Shown here one piece after another: positions 9,214 to 17,954 of a stretch of DNA of 64,000 bases. Numbering within the stretch: position 1 is the stretch's first letter; each line of letters begins with the position of its first letter. The position numbers and the translations under genes are program-made. Under the pieces are notes generated by a model that was not told the DNA's origin, made no database searches, and saw only the letters and a list, made by a program, of their open reading frames with translations. The stretch comes from Streptomyces sp. AC1-42W (lineage in GTDB: Bacteria > Actinomycetota > Actinomycetes > Streptomycetales > Streptomycetaceae): NCBI RefSeq assembly GCF_003248355.1, contig NZ_QKWY01000002.1, positions 3,038,001 through 3,102,000 on the forward strand, given 5' to 3'.

Positions 9214-12156
9214 ATGGCACTCACATACTCCGCCGGTTCCCTGGTGACGGCCCGCGGCCGCGAATGGGTCGTGCTCCCCGAGAGCGACCCCGACATGCTC
9301 GTCCTGCGCCCGCTCGGCGGCTCCGACGACGACATCGCCGCCGTCTTCCCCGCCTTCGAGGACGTCAGGGGCGCCGCGTTCGCCGCCCCCGAACCCTCCG
9401 ACCTCGGCGACCAGCGCGCCGCCGGCCTGCTGCGCACCGCCCTGCGCATCGGCTTCCGCTCCGGCGCGGGACCCTTCCGCTCGCTCGCCGGCATCGCGGT
9501 CGAACCCCGCGCCTACCAGCTCGTCCCGCTCCTCATGGCGCTGCGCCTGCCGACCGTCCGCATGCTCATCTCCGACGACGTCGGCATCGGCAAGACCGTC
9601 GAGGCGGGCCTCATCGCGAGCGAACTCCTCGCCCGGGGCGAGGCGACCGGCCTCGCCGTCCTCTGCTCACCCGCCCTCGCCGAACAGTGGCAGAGCGAAC
9701 TGCGCACCAAGTTCGGCATCGACGCCGAACTCGTCCTCGCCTCCACCGTCTCCCGCCTGGAACGCGGCCTGGACCTGGGCCAGTCCCTCTTCGACAAGTA
9801 CTCGCACGTCGTCGTCTCCACCGACTTCATCAAGTCCACCCGCCACCGCGACGACTTCGTCCGGCACTGCCCCGACCTCGTCGTCGTGGACGAGGCCCAC
9901 ACCTGCGTCACCGCCGACGACACACCCGCCGCCGGCCAGAACCAGCTCCGCCACGAACTGCTCCGCCGGATCTCCGCCGACCAGGACCGCCACCTGCTGC
10001 TGGTCACCGCCACCCCGCACAGCGGCAAGGAGTCCGCCTTCCGCAACCTGCTCGGGCTCGTCCGGCCCGAACTGGCCACCGCCGACCTGGACTCCGAGAC
10101 CGGCCGCAAGCTCCTCGCCCAGCACTTCGTCGCGCGCAAACGGGCCGACGTACGCCAGTACCTCACGACCGACGACGGCCTCGCGGACGACACCCTGGCC
10201 GAACGCACGGCCTTCCCCTCGGACCGCTCCTTCAAGGACGAGACGTACAAGCTGTCCCCGTCCTACCGCGCCCTCCTCGACGACGCCATCGCCTACGCGG
10301 GCGCACGCGTGGAGGAGGCCGGCACCCGGGGCAGGCGCGAGGCCCGCATCGCCTGGTGGTCCGCCATCGCCCTGCTGCGCTCCCTGGTCTCCTCGCCGCG
10401 TGCCGCCGCCCAGACCCTCACCACCCGCTCCGCCGCCGCCATCGCCGCCTCCGCCGAGGAGGCCGACACGCTCGGCGCCCCCCTCACCTCCGACGCCGCC
10501 GACAGCGACGCCCTGGAGGGCCGGGACGTCGCCCCCGGCGCCGGCACCGCCGACCACGCGGGCGCACGCCTGGGCGAACTGGCGGCGCGCGCCGCAAAGC
10601 TGGAGGGGACGGACAGCGACCTCAAGCTCAAGGCACTGGTCAGGCACCTCAAGGCGCTGCTCGCCGACGGATACCACCCGATCGTCTTCTGCCGCTACAT
10701 CCCCACCGCCGAGTACGTCGCCGAGCACCTCGGCGCCGCCCTCGGCCGCAAGACCGTCGTCCGCGCCGTCACCGGCACCCTCTCGCCCCAGCAGCGCATC
10801 CAGCGCATCGAGGAACTGGCGGCGGAGGCCGGCGACGACCCCGCGGCCCGACGCGTCCTCGTCGCCACCGACTGCCTCTCCGAAGGCGTCAACCTCCAGC
10901 ACCACTTCGACGCCGTCGTCCACTACGACCTCGCCTGGAACCCCACCCGGCACGACCAGCGCGAGGGCCGCGTCGACCGCTACGGCCAGCGACGCGACCA
11001 GGTCCGCGTCATCACCCTGTACGGCGAGGACAACGGCATCGACGGCAAGGTCCTCGACGTCCTCATCAAGAAGCACCGCCAGATCAAGAAGGACCTCGGC
11101 ATCTCCGTCTCCGTCCCCGACGAGACCTCGGCCGGGGTCACCGACGCCATCGTCGAATGGCTGCTGATGCGCGGCCACCGGGGCGAGCAGGACGGACTCT
11201 TCGCCGCCGAGGAGGTCATGGACACCAGGGCCGCCCAGCTGGAGCAGGACTGGAACTCGGCCGCCGACCGCGAGAAGGCGTCCCGCTCCCGGTTCGCCCA
11301 GCGCTCCATCCACCCCGAGGAGGTCGCCCGCGAGGTCGCCGCGATCCGCGCGTCCCTCGGCGGCTCGGGCGAGATCCGCGCCTTCGTACGCGAGGCCCTG
11401 AACGCCCTGGGCGGCGTCCTTCGCCCCGGCCCCGGCGGCGACTTCACCGCCCAGGTGGGCGGCGCCCCCGCCGGACTGCGGGACGCCCTCGCCCCTGTCG
11501 TCGGCGCGGAGACCGTCGAGCACGACCGCCCGATCCCCTTCCGCACCGACCCCGCCGTCGCGCGCGGCGAGGCGGCCCTCGTGCGCACCGACCCGGTCGT
11601 CGGCGCCCTGGCCGCCCATGTGCTCGACGCCGCCCTGGACCCGGCCGCCGCGGGCCGCCGCCCGGCCCGCCGCTGCGGCGTCGTCACCACCGACGCCGTC
11701 ACCACCCGGACGACCCTGCTCCTGGTGCGCTACCGCTTCCACCTCACGCTGCCCTCCCGAGGCGGCGCGAAGCAACTCGTCGCGGAGGACGCCCGGCTGC
11801 TCGCCTTCCGGGGCGCCCCGAAGAACGCCCAGTGGCTGAGCCCGGACGAGGCCACCGCCCTGCTCGACGCCACGGCCACCGCCAACACCGACCCGCACTT
11901 CGGCGAACGCACCATGACCCGCATCCTGGAGCAGCTCCCCGGCACGGCCGCCCACCTGGAGGCGTACGGCGACGAACTCGCCGCCGAACTCGACGCCTCC
12001 CACCGCCGGGTGCGCGGCGCCTCCGGCGAGATCGTGCGCGGCCTGACGGTCACGGCCCAGCGGCCCGCCGACATCCTCGGCGCCTATGTGTACCTCCCCG
12101 ACACCGCCGCCACCCCCGCTTCCGCCTCTGCCCCCGCCGCTGGAGGGTCCGCCTGA
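9214..12156 (+). CDS. SNF2-family helicase, DISARM DrmD-like
   Basis: A 980-aa ATP-dependent DNA translocase. The ATG at 9214 follows GAGGA at a loose spacing. The N-terminus (PLGGSDDD.., FRSGAGPFRSLAGIAVEPR) matches the pattern of DrmD-type proteins. Motif I is DDVGIGKTVEAG with the Lys at 127, motif II is DEAH (226-229), TATPHSG is motif III, and motif VI is REGRVDRYGQ near 583. The central ~100 residues between the lobes are an Ala/Asp-rich insertion. It is the second gene of the operon and its stop overlaps the methyltransferase start by one base (TGATG), so the two are translationally coupled. In DISARM class 1 the SNF2 protein also sits beside the adenine methylase. The role in defence is inferred from family and context. 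Confidence 0.88.
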   Translation: MALTYSAGSLVTARGREWVVLPESDPDMLVLRPLGGSDDDIAAVFPAFEDVRGAAFAAPEPSDLGDQRAAGLLRTALRIGFRSGAGPFRSLAGIAVEPRAYQLVPLLMALRLPTVRMLISDDVGIGKTVEAGLIASELLARGEATGLAVLCSPALAEQWQSELRTKFGIDAELVLASTVSRLERGLDLGQSLFDKYSHVVVSTDFIKSTRHRDDFVRHCPDLVVVDEAHTCVTADDTPAAGQNQLRHELLRRISADQDRHLLLVTATPHSGKESAFRNLLGLVRPELATADLDSETGRKLLAQHFVARKRADVRQYLTTDDGLADDTLAERTAFPSDRSFKDETYKLSPSYRALLDDAIAYAGARVEEAGTRGRREARIAWWSAIALLRSLVSSPRAAAQTLTTRSAAAIAASAEEADTLGAPLTSDAADSDALEGRDVAPGAGTADHAGARLGELAARAAKLEGTDSDLKLKALVRHLKALLADGYHPIVFCRYIPTAEYVAEHLGAALGRKTVVRAVTGTLSPQQRIQRIEELAAEAGDDPAARRVLVATDCLSEGVNLQHHFDAVVHYDLAWNPTRHDQREGRVDRYGQRRDQVRVITLYGEDNGIDGKVLDVLIKKHRQIKKDLGISVSVPDETSAGVTDAIVEWLLMRGHRGEQDGLFAAEEVMDTRAAQLEQDWNSAADREKASRSRFAQRSIHPEEVAREVAAIRASLGGSGEIRAFVREALNALGGVLRPGPGGDFTAQVGGAPAGLRDALAPVVGAETVEHDRPIPFRTDPAVARGEAALVRTDPVVGALAAHVLDAALDPAAAGRRPARRCGVVTTDAVTTRTTLLLVRYRFHLTLPSRGGAKQLVAEDARLLAFRGAPKNAQWLSPDEATALLDATATANTDPHFGERTMTRILEQLPGTAAHLEAYGDELAAELDASHRRVRGASGEIVRGLTVTAQRPADILGAYVYLPDTAATPASASAPAAGGSA

Positions 12157-15100
12157 TGTCCGCCACCACCCGCAATCAGGTCTTCTCGGCGGTCCAGACC
12201 GTGGGCGCGCTCCTCCCGGCCGACATGCTGGCCCGCATCAGCGAGGGCAAGGACACCCCCGGCAGCCGGCCCGCCGACTACGCGCTGCCCTCCTCCCGCT
12301 CCGTCCGCGACGAGGCCGAACGCAGCTGGGAGTACCTGCGACCGCTCTGGCGCGAACTGCGCAAAAGCCTCCCCGAGGACCCGGACACCGGCGCCCCCGC
12401 CGCCGACCCGACCGGCCTGGCGGCCGCCGAATGGCTCGCCCCGCTCTGGCGCGAACTCGGCTTCGGCCCACTCACCCCGGTCGGCCCGGACGGCATCACC
12501 GCCGACTCCGACAGCGGCAGAACCTTCCCGGTCTCCCACCGCTGGGGCCACGCCCTGATTCACCAGACGGCCTGGAACGCGGGACTGGACCGGCGGCCGG
12601 GCGGCGCCGGCACCGTCCCGCCGCAGTCGATGCTCCAGGAATGCCTCAACCGCACCGACCGCCATCTGTGGGGCGTCCTCACCAACGGCCGCCAGGTCCG
12701 GCTGCTGCGCGACTCCAGCGCGCTGGCGACCGCCTCCTACGTCGAGTTCGACCTCGAAGCGATCTTCGACGGCGAACTCTTCAGCGAGTTCGTCCTGCTG
12801 TACCGGCTGCTGCACGTCAGCCGCTTCGCCGTGGCACCCGACGCGCCCGCCACGGGCTGCTGGCTGGAGAAGTGGCGCACCGAGGCCATCGCCTCCGGAA
12901 CCCGCGCCCTGGACCAGCTCCGCAAGGGCGTCCAGGAGGCCGTCACCACCCTGGGCACAGGCTTCCTGCGCCACCCCGCCAACACCGCACTGCGCGAGAA
13001 CGTCGACGCCGAGGCCCTGCACAACGCCCTGCTGCGCCTGGTCTACCGCCTCCTCTTCGTCTTCGTGGCCGAGGACCGGGACGCGCTGCTGCGGCCGGAC
13101 GCCGGCGAGCGGGAGCGGTCCCGCTACGCGGCGTACTTCTCCTCCGCCCGGCTGCGCGGCCACGCCCGCAGGCGCCGGGGCACCGCCCACGGCGACCTGT
13201 ACGAGGCGCTGTGCATCGTGCTGCGCGCCCTCGGCGATGTGGACGGCCGCCCGGAGCTGGGGCTCCCCGGGCTCGGCGGGATCTTCGACGACACGGAGGC
13301 CGACGCCCCGCTGCACGGCCTGTCCCTGTCCAACGAGTACCTGCTCACCGCCGTACGGCACCTCTCGCAGGTCCGGGACGCGGGCGCGCGGCGCCGGCGC
13401 ACGGTGGACTACCGGCACCTGGACGCCGAGGAGCTGGGCTCCATCTACGAGTCCCTGCTCGAACTGGTCCCCCGGCACAGCGCCGTGGACCGCACCTTCG
13501 CCCTGGTCGAGCTGGCCGGCAACACCCGCAAGACCACCGGCTCGTACTACACCCCGTCCTCGCTCATCGAGTGCCTGCTCGACACCGGTCTCGACCCGGT
13601 CCTCGACGACGCGGTCGCGCGCGGCGAACGGGCCGCCGCCGAGGCCGGCGAGCCCGACCCCGCCGACGCGATCGTGCGCGAGCTGCTGTCCCTGACCGTG
13701 TGCGACCCGGCGTGCGGCTCCGGCCACTTCCTCGTGGCGGCGGCGCGCCGCATCGCCAAGCGGGTCGCCGCCGTACAGGAACGGAACCCGGAGCCGACGC
13801 TCGGAGCCGTCCGGCACGCGCTGCACGAGGTCGTCGCCCGCTGCGTCTACGGCGTGGACCTCAACCCGATGGCGGTGGAGCTGGCCAAGGTGTCGCTCTG
13901 GCTGGAGGCCCTGGAGCCGGGCAAGCCGCTGGGCTTCCTGGACGCGCACGTGAAGCACGGCAACGCGCTGATCGGCGCCACCCCGTCGCTGCTGCGCGGC
14001 GGGATTCCGGACGAGGCGTTCAAACCGATCGAGGGCGACGACAAGAAGTACGCCAAGGCGCTCGAAAGGCAGAACCGGGCCGAACGCGGCGGCCAGCACG
14101 GCCTGTTCGACCTGATGGGCGGGGGCGACGACACCAACGAGGCGTTCGCCCTGGGGCTGCGCCGCATCACCGACACCGCCCCCGGCACCCTCGCCGAGGT
14201 GCACGGGCAGGAGGCCGCCTACCGGGACTTCGCGGCCTCCGCCGCGTATGTACGCGCCCTGCGCGTGGCCGACGCCTGGTGCGCCGCGTTCATGTGGCGC
14301 AAGGCGGCGGACGCCCCGCCGCCGGTCACCGAGGAGGTCTTCCGCCTCCTCCAGGACCCGGCGTCGGACACCGTGCCCCGGACCACGCACGCGGAGATCA
14401 CCCGGCTGCGGCACCGCTACCGGTTCTTCCACTGGCACCTGGAGTTCCCCGAGGTCTTCACCGTCCGCGACACCGGCGACGACGACGCGGCCACGGGATG
14501 GGCCGGCGGCTTCGACTGCGTCCTGGGCAACCCGCCGTGGGAGCGGATCAAGCTCCAGGAGCAGGAGTTCTTCGCCCAGCGCGACATGGAGATCGCCGCG
14601 GCCAAGACCGCCGCCGCCCGCAAGCGCCTGATCGCCGCGCTGAAGCAGGACCCGGACGGCGCCGGACTCCACGCCGAGTTCGAGGTCGCCAAGCGCAAGG
14701 CGGAGGGCGACAGCCACTTCCTGCGCAACGCCGGCCGCTACCCGCTGACCGGCCGGGGCGACATCAACACGTACGCCGTCTTCGCCGAGACCGGCCGCAT
14801 GCTCACCGGGCCGCGCGGCCGCATGGGCATGATCGTGCCCACCGGCATCGCCACCGACGCCACCACCCAGTTCTTCTTCCGCGACCTGGTCGTCACGGGC
14901 TCGCTGGCCGCCCTCTACGACTTCGAGAACGCGGCACCTGTCTTCCCCGACGTGCACCGCTCGTTCAAGTTCAGCCTGCTGTCGCTCACCGGCCGGGGGC
15001 TGAGCGAACGCGCCGCCCGGTTCGCCTTCTTCCTCCGCGACCCGGCCGAACTCGCCGACGCCGGCAAGGTGTTCGCCCTGACACCGGAGGAGATCACCCT

Positions 15101-16160
15101 CCTCAACCCCAACACCGGCACCTGCCCCGTCTTCCGCTCCCGCCGGGACGCCGAGATCACCCTCGGCATCTACGAACGGGTCCCCGTCCTCATCGACGAG
15201 GGCGACCCGGACGGCAACCCCTGGGGCGTCACCTTCGGAACGATGTTCCACATGTCCAACGACTCGCATCTCTTCCGGACCCGCGAGGAGTTGACGGCCG
15301 AGGGCTTCCAGCCCGCGGGCAACGCCTTCGTCGGCGCGGGCCGGCTCATGCTGCCGCTGTACGAGGCCAAGATGGTCGACGCCTACAACCACCGTGCGGC
15401 GGACGTGGTCAAGAGCGCGACCGCCGTGAAGCGCCAGAACCAGCCCGCCTACCTCAGCGACGAGGACCGGGCCTCCGCATTCCGGCTCGCCGTGCCGGGG
15501 AGCTGGGTGGACCGGGCCGAGACCCCGTCCGACGCCCCGCCCGGCCGGCTCGCCTTCCTCCGTATCAGCAGCCCCACCAACCAGCGCACCATGATCTCCG
15601 CGATCCTGCCGCCCGCCGCCATCGGCGACTCCGTCTTCCTGCTGCGCACCGGATCGTCACAGGACAGCGCCGTCCTGGCCGCCCACTTCAACTCCTTCGT
15701 CTACGACTACGTCACGCGCCAGAAGGTCGCCGGTCTCAACCTCAACTTCTTCTACATCCGCCAGCTCCCCGTGCTGCCCCCCGCCACGGCGCGCCGCCAC
15801 GCCGACTTCCTGGTCCCGCGCGTCCTGGAACTCACCTACACCGCCCACGACATGAGCCCCTTCGCCCACGACCTGGGCGACACCGGCGCCCCCTTCCGCT
15901 GGGACCAGGACCGCCGCCGGCAGATCCGCGCCGAACTCGACGCGTTCTTCTTCCACCTCTACGGCATCGGCCGCGACGACATCGCCTACATCATGGACAC
16001 CTTCCCCATCGTCCGGCGCAAGGACGAGGCCCGGTACGGCGACTACCGCACCAGGGACCTGATCCTCACCGCCTACGACGCCATGACCCCCCTCACCCCA
16101 GCCACCCCCTACACCTCCCCCCTCACCCCACCCCCCGGCCACGGCCCCCGCCACCCCTAG
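12156..16160 (+). CDS. Adenine-specific DNA methyltransferase, DrmMI/PglX-like
   Basis: A 1334-aa N6-adenine methyltransferase of the Eco57I/PglX style. Motif I DPACGSGHF is at 517-525 and the catalytic motif IV NPPW at 792-795; both are intact. About 490 residues precede the catalytic core and about 500 follow it, the latter probably holding the target-recognition region. GGAGG lies about ten bases before the ATG. It would mark host DNA so that the two helicases act only on unmodified invaders, as known for DISARM and PglX enzymes. No restriction endonuclease of ordinary type is present next to it. A combined restriction-modification enzyme (type IIG) is the main alternative, because a nuclease domain in the N-terminal part cannot be excluded by eye. 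Confidence 0.85.
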   Translation: MSATTRNQVFSAVQTVGALLPADMLARISEGKDTPGSRPADYALPSSRSVRDEAERSWEYLRPLWRELRKSLPEDPDTGAPAADPTGLAAAEWLAPLWRELGFGPLTPVGPDGITADSDSGRTFPVSHRWGHALIHQTAWNAGLDRRPGGAGTVPPQSMLQECLNRTDRHLWGVLTNGRQVRLLRDSSALATASYVEFDLEAIFDGELFSEFVLLYRLLHVSRFAVAPDAPATGCWLEKWRTEAIASGTRALDQLRKGVQEAVTTLGTGFLRHPANTALRENVDAEALHNALLRLVYRLLFVFVAEDRDALLRPDAGERERSRYAAYFSSARLRGHARRRRGTAHGDLYEALCIVLRALGDVDGRPELGLPGLGGIFDDTEADAPLHGLSLSNEYLLTAVRHLSQVRDAGARRRRTVDYRHLDAEELGSIYESLLELVPRHSAVDRTFALVELAGNTRKTTGSYYTPSSLIECLLDTGLDPVLDDAVARGERAAAEAGEPDPADAIVRELLSLTVCDPACGSGHFLVAAARRIAKRVAAVQERNPEPTLGAVRHALHEVVARCVYGVDLNPMAVELAKVSLWLEALEPGKPLGFLDAHVKHGNALIGATPSLLRGGIPDEAFKPIEGDDKKYAKALERQNRAERGGQHGLFDLMGGGDDTNEAFALGLRRITDTAPGTLAEVHGQEAAYRDFAASAAYVRALRVADAWCAAFMWRKAADAPPPVTEEVFRLLQDPASDTVPRTTHAEITRLRHRYRFFHWHLEFPEVFTVRDTGDDDAATGWAGGFDCVLGNPPWERIKLQEQEFFAQRDMEIAAAKTAAARKRLIAALKQDPDGAGLHAEFEVAKRKAEGDSHFLRNAGRYPLTGRGDINTYAVFAETGRMLTGPRGRMGMIVPTGIATDATTQFFFRDLVVTGSLAALYDFENAAPVFPDVHRSFKFSLLSLTGRGLSERAARFAFFLRDPAELADAGKVFALTPEEITLLNPNTGTCPVFRSRRDAEITLGIYERVPVLIDEGDPDGNPWGVTFGTMFHMSNDSHLFRTREELTAEGFQPAGNAFVGAGRLMLPLYEAKMVDAYNHRAADVVKSATAVKRQNQPAYLSDEDRASAFRLAVPGSWVDRAETPSDAPPGRLAFLRISSPTNQRTMISAILPPAAIGDSVFLLRTGSSQDSAVLAAHFNSFVYDYVTRQKVAGLNLNFFYIRQLPVLPPATARRHADFLVPRVLELTYTAHDMSPFAHDLGDTGAPFRWDQDRRRQIRAELDAFFFHLYGIGRDDIAYIMDTFPIVRRKDEARYGDYRTRDLILTAYDAMTPLTPATPYTSPLTPPPGHGPRHP

Positions 16161-17809
16161 GGGGCCGGGGGGCGGAGGGTGCCGGTGGTGAGGCCGGTGC
16201 GGGCCAGGGTTGTGGTGCGTTCGCTGAGGCGGGCGAGCTGGGCCACGGCCTGTTCGAACTCGGTCAGGGCGCGGAACGCGGAGCCGTAGCGGCGCTGTTC
16301 CTCGACCGCCATCTGCGGGATGCGGGCACCGCGCGTGTCCAGGCGGAACGTGCCGCTCGCGCTGGTGGAGCGGCGGTTGTTCGCGGCGCCGCGCAGGAAG
16401 CCGTTGATGTAGTCGGTGTCCAGCTGGTCGCTGGTGGACACCACCGCGCCCTCCGTCGTCTCGACCAGCCCGGCGCGCGCCAGCTCCGCGAGGCCGACCG
16501 TCGCCCGCTCCTGGAAGGACTCCGCCGTACCTTCGAGGAGCGGCGGCAGCAGGGTGTCCAGGAGCCGTTCCAGCCGTTCCTTGATCTCGGCGCGGGTGGC
16601 GGCGTACTGGGCGGTGAAGTCCGTGTGCCGGGCGGAGATGTACGCGGCCGGGCTGAGGTCCACGGTGTCGTCGAGCAGGTCGATCCGGGCGACCGGCGCC
16701 GTCTGGTCGTCCGCCGCCTCGAAGGGGCCGTCCGGCGCGTTCGCGCTCAGGTCGGTCATCCGTACGTGGTCCGCGGTGTCCTCCGGTCCCGCGGGGCGCC
16801 GCAGGAGCCAGAGGTGCACGGGCAGGGCGTGGGTCGCGGCCATGCCGGGCGGCAGCGCGACGACCTCCGTGAGCATGCCCCGGCGCACGATCTCGGCCCG
16901 GATGCGGCGCCCCGCCTTGCGGTAGGCCACCGACGCGGGCATGACGACGACCACCCGGCCGCCCGGCGCGGTGTGGCGGTAGCAGTGCTGGAGCCAGGCC
17001 AGCTCGCTCTCCGCCCGCGACGGCACCCCGAACTCCCAGCGCGGGTCCAGCAGCAGCTCCTCCCGGCCCCAGTCGGCCGCGCCGGCCGGCGGCTCGCACA
17101 CCACCAGGTCCGCCCGCAGCTCCGGCAGCGCGTCGGCGCGGAGCGAGTCCCCGGCGCGCACGGTGACCCCGGCCGGACCCGTCACCTCGGCGCGCAGCTC
17201 CGCGTAGCGGGCGCGCGCCGGATCGAGCTCCTGGCCGGCGAGGGACCGGGCGCCGGGGCGGAAGGCGAACAGCAGCGAGCCGGTCCCGCACGCCGGGTCG
17301 TACACCGTGCGCCCGGGGACGTCCGGCCCGGCGAAGTGCCGCACGGCCCGGACGAGGTGCGGGGACGTGATGCCGTCGGAGCCGGCCCGCCCCGACGACT
17401 CGGCGAAGCGCGCCGTGAGACCGGCGAGGAGCTCGGCGGGCGAGCGGTCCGCCGCCAGCTCATCGACCAGCGGGCGCAGCGCCGCGTCCCCGGGCTCCTC
17501 CCGGCGCGCGAGGAGGCGCGCCACGGCGGTGAGTCCGCCGATCATGTCGTCGCCGTGGTCGGTGCGCAGCTGCTGCCACAGGCGCACCTCGGCGGACATC
17601 TCCTGCCCCTTGCGCTGGGCGTCCAGCCAGGCGCGTACCTCCGCGAGGTCGAACAGGGGGCTGCTGGTGCTGTCGGTGGCCGGGGCGGGGAAGTCGGCGT
17701 AGCGGCGGCGCCAGTTGGACACGGCGGCGCGGGTGACGCCTGCCAGGCGGGCGATCTCGGCGGCGGTGACGAGGGGATCGGCGTGGGGGCGTCCGGCGTC
17801 GGCCTTCAT
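16157..17809 (-). CDS. HTH plus N6-methyltransferase-like protein, altered catalytic motif
   Basis: A 550-aa protein read toward the operon. Residues 15-37 form an HTH (AEIARLAGVTRAAVSNWRRRY) like MerR or excisionase heads. The SAM-binding motif DPACGTGS starts at 171. Where HsdM-type enzymes have NPPF or NPPY, this protein has C238-E239-P240-P241, so the base-flipping Asn is replaced by Glu. The C-terminal ~200 residues look like a helical or specificity-like tail. It may bind DNA and SAM without methylating, perhaps as a regulator or an anchor for the neighbouring system. The start at 17809 has TACGGT six bases upstream and no ribosome binding site, suggesting a leaderless mRNA. Its stop overlaps that of the convergent methyltransferase. 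Similar HTH-methylase genes are common in Streptomyces, so its link to the operon is inferred. Confidence 0.8.
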   Translation of the reverse strand: MKADAGRPHADPLVTAAEIARLAGVTRAAVSNWRRRYADFPAPATDSTSSPLFDLAEVRAWLDAQRKGQEMSAEVRLWQQLRTDHGDDMIGGLTAVARLLARREEPGDAALRPLVDELAADRSPAELLAGLTARFAESSGRAGSDGITSPHLVRAVRHFAGPDVPGRTVYDPACGTGSLLFAFRPGARSLAGQELDPARARYAELRAEVTGPAGVTVRAGDSLRADALPELRADLVVCEPPAGAADWGREELLLDPRWEFGVPSRAESELAWLQHCYRHTAPGGRVVVVMPASVAYRKAGRRIRAEIVRRGMLTEVVALPPGMAATHALPVHLWLLRRPAGPEDTADHVRMTDLSANAPDGPFEAADDQTAPVARIDLLDDTVDLSPAAYISARHTDFTAQYAATRAEIKERLERLLDTLLPPLLEGTAESFQERATVGLAELARAGLVETTEGAVVSTSDQLDTDYINGFLRGAANNRRSTSASGTFRLDTRGARIPQMAVEEQRRYGSAFRALTEFEQAVAQLARLSERTTTLARTGLTTGTLRPPAP

Positions 17810-17854
17810 ACCGTCACCGTACACGGGCGGTTTTCCGGCGCATGTGGATGCCGC

Positions 17855-17869
17855 GTTGGCGATGTAAAC
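17855..17869. promoter_or_regulatory. Second copy of the island operator
   Basis: GTTGGCGATGTAAAC matches the perfect dyad at 3710-3724 at 13 of 15 positions, keeping CGATGTAAAC intact. It sits about 45 bp upstream of the HTH-methyltransferase start. The two sites thus lie at the outer promoters of the four-gene island. Confidence 0.6.
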
Positions 17870-17901
17870 GAACTGTGTGCGGCGGCCGGGCCCGGTGTGC
17901 G

Positions 17902-17940
17902 CGCGGGGGCGCGCACGAACCGGTCGTGCGCGCCCCCGCG
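17902..17940 (-). terminator. Hairpin terminator of the peptidase gene
   Basis: A perfect 17-bp stem (arms 17902-17918 and 17924-17940) with a five-base loop lies 15 bp past the peptidase stop codon on the minus strand. There is no T-run, as is usual in Streptomyces. Confidence 0.75.
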
Positions 17941-17954
17941 GGGGTCTCACCGGG

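Noticed and set aside
3353..9220. Very long open frame on the minus strand opposite the helicase gene
   Set aside because: It is the low-complexity Gly/Val/Ala shadow expected opposite a GC-rich gene. The plus strand has full helicase motifs and a proper ribosome binding site.
3869..17809. Island considered as BREX/Pgl or type I restriction
   Set aside because: No PglZ phosphatase, BrxC/PglY ATPase or PglW kinase is present, and there is no HsdR or HsdS; the helicase pair fits DISARM better.
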